Part shown: piece after piece, positions 47,754 through 59,687 of the stretch
Layout of the letters: every line of letters starts with the position of its first letter
Numbering within the stretch: the first letter of the stretch is position 1
Source: Citrus sinensis
Taxonomy: Eukaryota > Streptophyta > Magnoliopsida > Sapindales > Rutaceae
DNA: 64,000 bases
Direction of reading: 5' to 3'
Assembly: GCF_022201045.2 (NCBI RefSeq)
Contig: NC_068564.1
Span: forward strand, 29,851,001 to 29,915,000
The notes under the pieces: generated by a model
The model's input: only the letters and a program-made list of their open reading frames with translations
The model's database searches: none
What the model was told of the DNA's origin: nothing
Translations under genes and position numbers: made by a program

Positions 47754-48794
47754 AATAAATGTATACCATGATATATTTTTTATATAATACCTTTTTATTT
47801 TTATTTGTCTTTGGTTTGTAAATAAATTCCTAATGGACTCTGGTTTTGTTCAATTTGGCATGATATTTTATCTTGAAATGAATTCTATTCTGAAATAGTT
47901 GTTTCATAAGCACCAGCTCCTTCACAGTTATTCATGTAACACGAGAATGCTATCAGCAAATGGAGCAGGAAAAGGTGGCTGACGAACTTTAAATGTAACA
48001 TCATGGGTGGTTCACTTTTGTTGCGGGTCTGAGAATTGATACTTCAACTGTGTTTGAGATCCGATTATTCAATGAGCAAAGGTTCACGGATGAGTTAGTG
48101 CAAAAGTATACGGGCAGTCGGGTTGATTTGAAATTCGGACGTCTGCGACTTGCTGCTTAAAGGAGGCGCTAGTTAGTCAAATATGATGACCAAATGACCC
48201 GTCACAAAGCCTATACGCCAGCTACACATGTCAAAAAAAAAATCTTTACGCTGCCACGAGAGTTGGGTAGGTGTTCGGGTTGACGCATTTTTTAATATTT
48301 ATTGAAAAAAGAAATGGTGATTCCTTACATGCGGATAAGTGACGTACAGATTAAAGAGGTGTTATTTTTACTATCATGACATAAATTTTTAGTCACTTTT
48401 ATCTTTGGAATCACAAACTTCAGTGGCTAACACCTAACAGTGTCTTACTGTGGCCAATAGAATCAGCGACTGGTATTCGTTATTGTTTGGTATTTTAAAT
48501 TTGCTTTAGAACATAATTTTTAGCTCAGCACTTAATCAACTGGCTCAACTTGTAGCTGTTAGTGGCAGGATCGGTATTCTTCTCTCGTAGGACCTCAGGA
48601 TTGTCTCAATCTCTGGGCTCAATAGCGACTGCTATATCAAAACTCATCAGCACATTTTGTGACATTCAAGTTTCCAAAATAATAATTTGTGTCAAGATGT
48701 ATATGAAATTACAAGCATTTTATTATGAGTGGTTACTTAAAACGTCTTGCTCAAATAAAACCATAAAAGAGAATCTGTCCTTACACGACACTAA
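47754..48794. other. Intergenic between convergent VPS37 and DUF1992 genes
   Basis: Holds the 3' untranslated regions of two convergent genes and about 700 bp of spacer. No other gene seen. Confidence 0.45.
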
Positions 48795-49392
48795 TCATTC
48801 TTCTAAGCGAGCTAATTCTTTCTCCCACTTCAGTCCGAACATCTGGCGACCAAAAGGTACAATGAGGTTATAGCGGAAAACCTGCAATTCACATCAATGC
48901 CAACTGCTAAGGGAATGTCATTCTCACAACAAAAGTGTTGAGCTTTTCAACTAACCTTGTCGTTGATATCACGCAATTGCCTTTTCAAAGTCTCAGAAGA
49001 CTCCGCCCATTTCGAAGAATCACCATTGCACTTACTTGTCCATGCTTTTTTCAGGGCCACAAGCCATGCTGACACTTGATTCCTTATTTCTTTATTGAGC
49101 TCAATCCACTCAGGTGCACATCCATTTTTGGAAAGGATTCTATACAAAGTGTCTTCTGCTGGGTCAGCGTGAGGATTTGTACTAAGATTTAGCGGTTTCC
49201 CTTTTCCTGGTAGGTTCTCGAACTGCCCTTCTTCCATTGAATGCCATATTCTCTGCTCCACAACACCTATTATATCAGTTTCTGATCTGTTCCATTGACA
49301 TCCAAATACCACACAAAACAAACAAGTCATTATATATTTGGAACAAGCGGTACAGTCATAAATGCAACTTTTAATACATCAGAGTGTTATCA

Positions 49393-49423
<31 letters not shown>

Positions 49424-49684
49424 GAAGAACAACAATGTTCGACAAGACAATAAATGATAACACAATTTTCATTGAAAATGAAAATTTTACCTGACAGCAC
49501 TGTGCTGGCCACGGAGTTCGGGAGGGAGTTTCCGATCATTGATAGCGTCCGCTACGGCCGATAGACGATCAGTCGTTTTCACCTTTGACGATGAAGAGGA
49601 AGCCCACCTAGGTCTGGGCACGCCATACCTAGAAGACATTTCGACCGTTGACCTCACGAACCGGTCTACTAAGTAATTGCCCAT
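48795..49684 (-). CDS. DUF1992 (DnaJ homologue subfamily C member 28-like) protein
   Basis: Three exons on the minus strand, 49491..49684, 48956..49286 and 48795..48881, GT-AG and in phase, give 203 residues. The N-terminus (MGNYLVDRFVRSTVE) is basic and amphipathic and may be a targeting signal. The DUF1992 domain spans about 60-150: VEQRIWHSMEEGQFENLPGKG with the conserved PGKGKPL motif, then NPHADPAEDTLYRIL and GCAPEWIELNKEI. There is no J domain despite the usual database name. The C-terminal exon ends YNLIVPFGRQ...LARLEE. Function in plants is unknown to me. A leader intron probably runs 49703..50144 (donor CAG|GTACTG, acceptor CTCAG 18 nt before the ATG). Confidence 0.87.
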
Positions 49685-49702
49685 TTCTCCGGCACAAGTG
49701 AA

Positions 49703-51503
49703 CTGAGAAAACGTGTCGTGAAATAAGAATTACCTATATTTGATCAGTCCTGTGCTGTGCTAGCAAGACATGAACTAATCTATGAATGCCATGATTGTCG
49801 AGCAGTGGCTGCACTCTCTAAACCGAAAGTATGGCGTCATTCATGTTCATAAGATATTGCTTCACGAAGAGACGTTTCAAGAGTTGTAAACAGGTAAAAA
49901 ATCTCCGGAACATATAATAAGAGAGGAAATTAAAATTTCAATTAAATATTAAACCAAAACCATCTTAAATTACCCAAAAGTAGCAAAGAAACTAACAAGA
50001 ATTATATGCAGTAGATTAATATTCACGGCGCATCGAATATAGTTGTAAAATTTCACATATACTGATAAAAATCAAAATATGCAGTGCAATTAGAAACAAG
50101 GTAAGCTAAAAGAAAATGAATGAATTAAATTGCAGAAGCAGTACCTGAACTTGAACGCAGGTCCCGATTGGGCGATTTTTTGATCAGAAACCCTAGAATA
50201 GAAGAAGCTCACGAACGAACGAACGAATAGACCGCGAAAATTCAACCGTTAATCTAACACGTATCACCTCGGACAACGTGTCAATGTATGAGACTAACAC
50301 GTGGGAACTGGCTGGTCGTTGGTCGTACGATGTAACTAGAAATGGATAGAATCGGTTCTCAATTATTTCTCTACCCTACATTCCCTCGGAGTTGTGGGTT
50401 TCACTTAAGCTCACAATGAATAGAGAAGTTGTACCTTATATTAAATATAAGATAGCAACTCTCTTATTTTATATCTATATAATTTTTTTTTTGTGTATTA
50501 AAACATTTGATATCCGAAGTCTATATTAAATCTTGATTAATTCAGATACGAGTCGAGTAAGAGCATTAGGACGGTAAACTCTCCCTACAAATATGTCTCA
50601 GTTGAAAAAATAAAAAATAAAAAATAAAAAAGTCAGGTGATTGTGATAGATTGAATGCTGTAATATCACGTGTTACGAAAATTTAGCATTTAATAAATGA
50701 ATGGCGGATAGATTACTTAAGATAAAAGGTTACTTAAAAATTCCACATCCAATGAGGCGACCTGTTCATAAAAAAATTATGTGATCGACGACTTAAGAGT
50801 CACATTTAGATGGATACCATGTTAGATAAAAGGAAAAAATTGTGGTGCAACTGTGATATCGTGCCACAGTTGTATCCAGCCGTTAGATGTTAATGGATCC
50901 ACTCATTTAAGTGCATCCAACGGCTGGATGTAACTATGACACGGTACCACAGTTACACCGTAGCCGGGCCCTAAATAAAAATGTCAAGAAATGCCATTAA
51001 GCACATATGGGTTCTACATCGATGAGAATGATACTGTGTGGAGTTAGATGAGCCTGACGTATGTGTGGATTAATTTTGTGACCATAACACTTCCAAATTT
51101 ACCAATGTCCATGTTCTGTGCGGATTGGATTGTGTATTCTTCCATTTAAGCAGATGCAGGAGATGGAGACTGAAACATAAAGCAAATCTTGTTTCTCGGT
51201 ACTAACTTATTTGCTTATTAAGTTTACGTTGTTGCGTTGTTAGTTTGGGACTTGAGCAATTGGAAGAAAAATAGCAACAGGATGGCCAAAAAGTCACAAA
51301 CTATAATGGAATTGATGAGGGTGCAACACCCAAAGTACAAACAATGCTGAGAAATGCAAAAAGGAAAAAAAAAATTGAAAAAAGAAAATTTAAGCCGGTA
51401 AAAAAGTCTTTGTCCAATCGCAATCCCAGAAGGGACATTATTCTCCACAACTCGAGAAATCTCCACTCGGACCAACCACCCTGAGAGCTTCCTCAATGTC
51501 CAT
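49703..51503. other. DUF1992 leader and promoter, spacer, and 3' flank of SUS1
   Basis: After the DUF1992 leader intron and its promoter (around 50150-50350) comes AT-rich spacer holding a foldback element at 50844..50959. The part from about 51200 is likely the SUS1 3' untranslated region. No other gene. Confidence 0.45.
50844..50959. mobile_element. Foldback MITE-like element, copy B
   Basis: About 116 bp. The left arm (GGTGCAACTGTGATATCGTG...) and the inverted right arm (GGTGTAACTGTGGTACCGTG...) pair over about 41 bases, and each arm again contains an inner CAACTGTG/CACAGTTG palindrome. It shares arms and a central GGATC(C/T)ACT with the copy at 22767..22884. Confidence 0.78.
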
Positions 51504-54500
51504 TTACTCCACAGCCAGAGGAACAGATTCAGCCTGGAACATCATACACAGAGTGATACAACATTTTAATTTGCTAGCTTTCTCTATCATAAAGGAAAAT
51601 AATCAAGAATACGTTTTCACTTTTGAATTGAGAACACATTACATGAAAAAAAGATGCCTCAAGGATTGATCAACAAGCTTACCAGCTTACGGTACTTGAG
51701 AGCATAAAACATTTCAAGGTATCGACGGCTCTCAAGCCGATCAAGGTTAGATACATGTTTCCAGAACCCATAGACTCCAGTCAGGGTCAGAAGCCTCTGA
51801 GAGTAAATTTTCCATGTATACCTGAAAGATGGGAGAAAGAAACGGTTAAAAAACTCCAAAAAAAAAAACTCAATAACATACTTGGAACACACTCAATCAG
51901 AAATTTATAAAACGACAGAAGGGGGTTGGACTTACTTCTCTTCAATACGCTTCAGGCCACCCAGTGATATCTTGTCCCAGTATGAGGGATCTGCCTTGCA
52001 CTTCTCAAAGAAGTCAACAAGGATCTCAGCAGCCTGCTCACCATGGTAAGGATCAATGTGGTAGCCAGATTTCCCGTTAACGATAATCTCAGCGGGGCCA
52101 CCCTTGCAAGTTGCAAATGTTGGCAATCCACAGGTCATGGCCTCAACAACAGTCAAGCCAAAGGCCTCATACAGTGCAGGTTGCACAAAAGCTCCCTTTG
52201 TATCACAAATGTACCGGTACAATTCACCGTTCCTGACCCGATTCATCTGAGAAGAGATCCATCGGAACTGGCCATTCAATTTGTATTGATCAATGAGGGA
52301 ATACATCTTCTTCATTTCAGCCTGTTCTTCCAAGTCCTTGGACTCCTTTCTCCTATCACCACCCACTACGACTAAGTTCACCAACTCACGTAGCTTAGCA
52401 TTCTTTCCATACCACTCCACAAGCCCAGTCAAATTCTTTACACGGTCCAATCTTGCCATTGTAAACAGGATGGGCTTGTTGCGGTCTTTCAGCACACATC
52501 TGTTTGACAAGAATTTATCAACAACAATTTATTTGAACAATTTATATGGTGTCTAGAATTTAGTCACACATCAAACATGAGACACATGTAGGTAGAGGCA
52601 AACTCACAAGTGTTCCTTATTCTCAACATCGCTGTAAAGCAACTCCTCAATCTCGGGATGGAAAGACTTCAGCCTTCTCTTCTCCTCAGTGTAGGGGAAG
52701 TAAATGCTCATATCAGCACCAGGAGATACAATGTTGAACTTGGGATCAAACACATCAATACCATGTACAACACGGTAGAGTCCAGGAAGAGTGAAAGCAG
52801 TGTGACTCTCATACTGACCAACAGTGTCCTTACTGAAATTATAGAAAGTAAAAAGGTTAGGGTGTCAGAAGAATAGCATATTACATAATCATTTGTAAAT
52901 GAGAGATCTCACCTTCCAGCAATCTCTTGGAAGGTACTGGTGATGATGAAGTCAGTGTGATTCATGGCTATAAGATCAGCTGTAAATTGGCATGAGAAGT
53001 GGTATTTGTCATCCAAATTTTTCCAGTAGATGTCAGAATCTGGATATTTTGTTTTCTCCAAAGCATGAGCAATAGTACACTGCAAAGTATGACCAAACCA
53101 AGAGATCAAAGTCAGTAATTCAGGCAGCATAGAGCAGCATCAAAATGCAGTAAAAATCATCAGAGAATCTATTAAGTCTTAGTTACAAACCTGGGTAACA
53201 CCTAGTTTATGTGCTAACAAGGAAGCAACAATGTTGCCATCACTGTAGTTTCCAATGATTAGATCAGGCTTGCCCTGCAACTCTTTGGCAATTTCAACAG
53301 CAACATCCTGATAATAAAAAATAATGTGGCTTAATAATCAGGAACCAGAATAAGGATATCATGATCAACAAAATATTCTATTTTAATCAACATTTTTACC
53401 TCGGTGTAGGTCTCTAGATAAGGCCAGACTTCAAATCGTGAGATCCACTTGCGGACAACTCCCTTCTCAGTTCTAAAGGGAACTCGAAGTATATCTGAAT
53501 ACTTAGTTCCATAAACTTTCTCAAGTCGCTGACCACATGTTGTGCCTACTGCATCTGGGAGGAGACGGGTAATCTGGGTACCACAGAAAGATTTAGCACC
53601 GAACAAAAATCAGGCTCATGACAGAGCATCACGAATATAAGTAGCTCTAATATTTCATAGAACTTTAGAATACTCACAATGAGGATTTGAGGGGTGATAT
53701 CAAGTCCTTGCTGCTTGATACGAAGAAGCATCTCATCCTCCAAGGCACGAACTTGATCCAAGATGTAAACAACCTAGAAGAATAAACCCAAATTAGCAAA
53801 CCACAAAGCATACAACCAGTGAAAATTATACAAACACTATACTTGCCAGCTTACCTGACCACCAGTATCAGGGTAGCCCAAAACATCGTCTTGGGCAAAG
53901 TAACCGTGGGGAGTAAGGATCACAACATTAAAGACCATGGGGATTCTGCCAAGGAAAGTCTCAAGAGTGCACGGATCAGGTGCCTCAAGAAGATCCAAAA
54001 GAAGCTGAATCATCTCAAGTGCACGCTCAGCAGTATCACCCCAACCTCTCTCCAAACCAATCTCCTGAAATCTTAGTGCCAACTCAGAGAATGGCGTTTC
54101 TGGTACCACTGTGGTCAGATACTCCTCTGCCTTCCTCAGAACATGTTGAAGAGAATTCAAGTTCTGAATTCTGTCATTCAGCATCATGTTCTGCAGAAGA
54201 ATCACCGAATTAGATAACAGATTTTGAAGTCACCGAAACAAATTAAAGACTATTAACGTTTTGATATCTTAAGAATCAAACAGATCTAAAGGACTACAGA
54301 ATTTCTTTAAAAACAAAAAAGAAAAAAACCTACTTTGCCCTTGTGGCAGTGGACGCGGAGAAATTCAAGCAGTGGATGCATGCTCTCCTTGTCATGGAAG
54401 AGCTTCGCAGAAAGGTGGCGGTTAAGGAATTCCACACCATTTCCAATAGACTTTGAAAGAGTTGGGCGAGGGAACGAGGCATTGAATGGCTCAAAATCCA

Positions 54501-55174
54501 ACTCAAGCACGAAGTTGCCATTGGAGCTGCAGTAGAGCAAGCAGTAACGTCAGGAAACAAAAGTTACCGACTTCAAAGCAGGAGATCAGCAGATCGGAAC
54601 CAAACTTACCCTCCATCGACAAGTTCCTCCTTGAAGTGCAGGTACTCGGCTACAAGCAGCTCCTCAACGACAAGGGCATGGACATTCACTCGGATGTACT
54701 CCCACACACCGGGCCTTGGACGCACGGCAAGCGCTACCCACGGAGGCAAAACAATTGCTTCCTAAATTACACAGATCATGCAACAATACAAGTCAAGTGA
54801 GCCGTGTAGAGAAATCAAAATACACAAAGCAAAGAGAAAAGGTGATATTGTTACCTGGGTGGCTCTTAGAACTTCACCAAATGCACCCTCAGTTAGATGC
54901 TTTCTGTTTTCCTCAGAAATTGATTCAAACTCAGCAATAAGTTGATGGTTTTGCAAGATTCCTTTGCCCTTGCCCTCAATCCTACAACATAGAAAACATT
55001 CCACAGTCCTCATCAAACACAGTATTTAAATCGTAATAAAAATAATAATTCATGTCAACTTGCTGATCGAAAATACCTTGACAAAAGGGCCAAGATTTCA
55101 TTCCTGTGGGCAGAGAGAGTCTCATCCAAACGCTCGCGGAGACTGTGAACGCGGGTCAAAGCACGTTCGGCCAT
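51504..55174 (-). CDS. SUS1: Sucrose synthase 1
   Basis: Cleaves sucrose with UDP to UDP-glucose and fructose, feeding cellulose, starch and respiration in sink tissue. Thirteen exons on the minus strand: 55077..55174, 54855..54981, 54610..54761, 54334..54526, 53855..54190, 53678..53773, 53400..53573, 53191..53307, 52913..53079, 52608..52832, 51936..52499, 51683..51821, 51504..51533. All are GT-AG and in phase; 805 residues, the normal family length. The N-terminus is canonical, with the RVHSLRER phosphorylation site and RIEGKGKG; then comes the EPBD region and the GT-B domain with [26 protein letters not shown] and E-x7-[10 protein letters not shown] (Glu673, Glu681). C-terminus AESVPLAVE. 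It matches my memory of citrus SUS1. Transcription starts far upstream, through a 1.4-kb leader intron. Confidence 0.97.
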
Positions 55175-55201
55175 TGATTCTCAGACAAACAAAAACTTCA
55201 A

Positions 55202-56613
55202 CTGCAACACAAGGAACCAAGCAAACGTAAATAACGTAAAGATATAGCTGTCTATCCAAAACCAACCTTCATTATATAGAGAAGAAATGGATTATGGATA
55301 ATCCGAATAGTCAAATAAAAAAATCTAGAAGACGAAAAATTTCTAAACCTACCCCCACCTCCAGTTTCAAGTTTCAACAACCAAGTCTTTAAAATATTAA
55401 TTACGCAAAGAGTCTATATTGTTCAACTTATATTACTGTCTTAAAAATTAACATTGCGTCTTAATTTGTTAAGAATATTCACTTATGTGCTGGTTGGCCA
55501 GTATAGTGCCAAACATAATATTACCAAAATCTTTAAAGCGTAGGCATAATAATTGAACTACCACTTTGTGTGGCTACCAGGGATAAATTTTGGATCAAAG
55601 CTTTTCTTTTTTCTTTATCCTTTTTCTTTTTAGTATTCCACCAACAAAAGCATGGGAGAAAATTCTAGCAAAGGCAACAGTGAAACTGAGGAGCTTCTTT
55701 TTAAGGCTGCGTTTCTAGAGGTGGTCAAATACAATCAGCGTAAAATATGAACAAGTAATTCAACAGGATAGACTAGAGCATTGAACACGATCCTCGACCT
55801 CGAAGAAGAATTCAAAACTAAACGAAAAGAAGAAGAATGGGAAGAAGAGAAAAACAGAGTGCCTAGAGAAAACAAGAAACAAGAAAAACGTACGGACGGG
55901 AAAAACAGAATGAAGAGAATGGGAATGCAAGCTAGAGGAGCCTTGGCGATGAAATTTATAGTGGAAGAGCTCGAATTTTTTTAACTGCATGTACTGTTGC
56001 GGAAAAATCGAGGGGAGACGGTAGTCAACAATAATTACAGAGACGTTGAAGCTAGAAAAATGGGGAATTAACCTAACAATCAAGGCAAAGGGATACGGAG
56101 AGAATCATGCAGGTGACAAATGTACGGTCGTCGCAGCGCACGAAACTTGTCAAACAATCAAAGAGGGAGGGACAGCTGATTTGAAAATTTTGAAGTGGGT
56201 AAAAACTGATAGCATTCCGTGGGGCCTCTCTCGTTTGGTTCATGATGATACAAGGCATGAATTTTTAATGTAAACCGGACCCATCACTCCTAAAATATTT
56301 TAAATTTGGGTCCAGTCCAGCTAATCGGATAAGCTCCAACGGGGAGACCACCCTTTCCACCGTTGGATCGACAGCTGTTTCTATTTAGCTACCGATCCTA
56401 CGGTCGAAATCACGGCTCTAAGTTGGAGACTTGGAGCAGCTCCAACTCAGCAGCTGCGCTATTAGAGTATGCGTACATGCAGCGGCACACTACGGCCAGA
56501 TCAAGTGAATAATGAAAAAATTTAAGAAAGTTATGTAAAACGAGGGCTTTCCCAACTCTAGAACTAGAAAATCTACAAGGAATATGCTTATGAAGAAACT
56601 GATGAAATGCTAC
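55202..56613 (-). other. SUS1: Leader intron of SUS1
   Basis: On the minus strand the first leader exon ends TTTCAAG|GTAGCA at 56614 and the second starts after GTTGCAG, 27 nt before the ATG. A long leader intron at this position is a known feature of plant sucrose synthase genes and often boosts expression. Frames inside it (for example at 55760..56083) look like chance. Confidence 0.7.
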
Positions 56614-56730
56614 CTTGAAATTGAAAAGCTTGAAGACAACGACGAATGAACGAACCAAACGAACGCAAATAAAGCAAAGAATGGATTTGTAATTGTAAAC
56701 GGGATGGGAAATGTGTTGAGCTTCGTGGTC

Positions 56731-56738
56731 CTTTTATA
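56731..56738 (-). promoter_or_regulatory. SUS1: TATA box of SUS1
   Basis: The minus strand reads TATAAAAG within GTGTATAAAAGG. A start about 30 bp on, near 56700, would give a first leader exon of about 90 nt ending at 56614. Confidence 0.65.
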
Positions 56739-56799
56739 CACGAAAAGAAATCAATAAACTAAAAGATCTGGTGTTGGTATTAGTGTTGCTTCCTCGTGA

Positions 56800-58967
56800 T
56801 TATAGGGTGCTTAATAGATTTTCGTGAAAACGCCATGATTGCTACCACCCTTTCCTAATCCTGTGGTTTCATTGTTCCTTTCACAAAACCGCTTTTCCCT
56901 TAGGTCCCTGTTGCCCCCATTTTTTCTTTAAAAAAAATCATATTTTACAACTTTAAGTTTAGTCATATATTAATATTATATCTTAAATGACGCAACACAT
57001 CTACGTTGAATTTGAAAATTGAAGAAAGAAAACTATTATTTTATTCAGGGATCTTCGATGGCCCCTGCCATGTTGTGTTTGACTAAACTATATTTGTAAA
57101 TTCTTTTCCAAAAAAAAAAAACTATATTTGTAAATTGGAATTCGCTTCTTTCTTTCTTTTTTTTTTTTCAACCTTTGTTTTAGTTTATTGCACACCAACT
57201 TGGGCCAATTCCACTGCAAAGGTGGCAAGGTTTGGCGCGTGTTATTGGTTAGATTTCCAATTCCTGTTAGCGCCAGCCACGTCACCCAGGCGGGGGCATT
57301 CACGTCGTTTGATTAATAAAATAAACGTGCAGAACAATTAAAATATATTTCCTTTCGTGATGACAGACTGAAAGTCACAGCGCGCCAGTTACGGTACAAA
57401 GGGTGGGGTCAGCTCTGTTGGGAAGGAAGCATGTGAACAAGAACCGAGATTTTGCTGATGCCACGTGGAGTGATGTAATTGGCCAGTGACCATAAGGTTT
57501 ATGACTGGGAGAGAGCTGCTCCAATCAGGAATCAGGATCAAGCTGAGCCTGTAGGGGGGTGGCTCCCACTTAATAAATAAAAAGTGCCAGACAGCGAATT
57601 CTGGAAATGGATTTGGATTGGGTTAGGCCATTAGGTGCTGACGTGGCATTTAAATGACCGCACCGACAAAAGTTTTAATTCTTTTAATTTAAGTTTTGAA
57701 GTTGAGTTACGGTGCAAATTCTGTCCGTTCATTTCATTGATTAAGTCACTATTTAATTTAAAAAATCTCGCATGACAAATTGCATCAGCTCTTGATTTAA
57801 TTTTAATTACAAGTTGCATAATTCAGATCCAATAAAAAATTACAGCTGCTGGTAAAACAAAAAAAAAAAAAATACAGGGGCCGGCACTGTGGTTTTTGTG
57901 GACGGTGGTATTTGATTTCATTGGTCGGTAACCCTTCTTCCTCGGCATTTCTTTAGGTCTTTTGTAACATTTTGATAAGAATTATGAAATTGTTCCTTTA
58001 ATTATGGACGACCGTTTCTATTCTCTCCATTTTGTCTCCTCCTTAGCTCACTTTTACACTCATTAAAATAGAATAATACTTTACTCACTGATCTAAAATT
58101 CATTTTATCCCAATGATATGATACTTATGTATTAAATGAATGGTAAAATAAATATTTAGGCTGTAATTATTAAAAAAAACTGATCGAGGTCAGCGGTGGA
58201 TCCGCATCATGATCGGTGGGAGCTCAAGCTCTCGTTGAAGAAAATGATTTCAAAAAAATTGAACAAAAATTATGTAAGTTACAAGTTAACCATCATTAAA
58301 TTTATTAAAATTATATCTATTGAAGTAGTCTCGTAAATTTATAAACTCATAAAATTTAAATTTTAACGTTGAGAATTAAAAAAAAAAATCCATTTGAGTG
58401 GTTTATTATTAATTATTTTAAGCCCATTAAATCTATTAAAATAATTTTTATAAATTCTTTAACCCATAATATTTTAATTTTTACATCTTCTTCTTGTTAT
58501 ATTGTGTCGGCCGAATTTTTCGTAAGGTCAAAAACCTAGAAGCAGAGCTGAAGCTAGCATAGCCGCTGGTTTTGGGCTTTAGCCAGTGCTAGTCCTATAA
58601 AATTTCGTACAAAGCCCCTTGTTTTAGTTTCTTGGTACATAGCTGTACGCAAATTATAGTTAAATTTTTTTTTTCTCGTAATGATATGACCTTTGCTGAA
58701 TATCGAGAAGAAAATTTCATCAGTTCTTTCATTTAATTCTCCACCTGAGTTATTGAACTTGTCATGACGAACGTATAATAAGAAGTATCCTCGACTTTCA
58801 GAAGCATGATGTCACAAACTTCATAGCGTAGAATATTCTACCAGGACGGACGACATCTTATATCTACTTTATAAGTTTATCTCATTATAATATCTAATCT
58901 TAGTTTCGTTTCTGCTTACGAGAGATTAATTTTGTTCATATCAAAATTAGGGGAGCCCCTATATTAC
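56800..58967. other. Intergenic: SUS1 upstream region
   Basis: SUS1 promoter region and AT-rich spacer. No gene or transposon ends recognised. Confidence 0.45.
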
Positions 58968-59061
58968 AATTAATGTAACATACACACTCAATAACAACCA
59001 CATAAATAATAGACCCATATAATTTGTGTGGTTGTTGTTGAGTGTGTATGTTACATTAATT
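58968..59061. repeat. Hairpin-forming inverted repeat (MITE-like)
   Basis: Arms 58968..59002 and 59027..59061 pair at 34 of 35 positions (left arm begins AATTAATGTAACATACACAC) around a 24-base loop. This is the size of a small MITE; no target duplication is obvious. A transcript would be a long near-perfect hairpin. Confidence 0.88.
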
Positions 59062-59687
59062 ATAACATAATATTTGTCCAAAATTAAACGTTCAATGTTT
59101 TTAGATCGATTTTCCGAGTCAGATTATAGATTGATAATCCGAGCCCGTCAGCATCTTTAAAAGTTATACAAAATTAAAAATTAAAAAAAAAATCCGTATT
59201 GCTCAAATTTCACAATTACATTTCTTCTAAAAATAAAAATAAAATAACTTTTTAAAATTTTTAATCCTCCAAAATTTTGTACTGCCATCGAAAACCTTTT
59301 AGCTGTATCTGGACGGCTTGTCGCTGGGTCTGGACATTTGATTACGGAAAGTTGGGACCACACTGGTTCGCCATTAATTTATTCCAACGCAATGACAGTA
59401 TCCAAAGGCCATAAAAAGAAAAAAAAATTCTTACGTGTTTACATTGCTATGTCTAGTAATTATCATCAATGTTGTTGCATCTTTCCGGCTTTCCACCCCT
59501 ATTTTTAACGCCGTCAAGATTTCCAGAAGAACAAAAAAAATAAAAATAAAAATAAAAAAGCTTTGCAAACAAAAGAAAGTCATTGGGTTTGCAGTTGAAT
59601 TGTTGAATTGTTGAATTGTTGAATGGTGAGCTGGCGCTACGAATCAAACTCTCTCAAGAGATTTATCTCCACTAAAAAAACAATAGA

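Noticed and set aside
55760-56083. 107-codon minus-strand frame in the SUS1 leader intron
   Set aside because: Phe/Ser-rich low-complexity product typical of pyrimidine-rich intron sequence.
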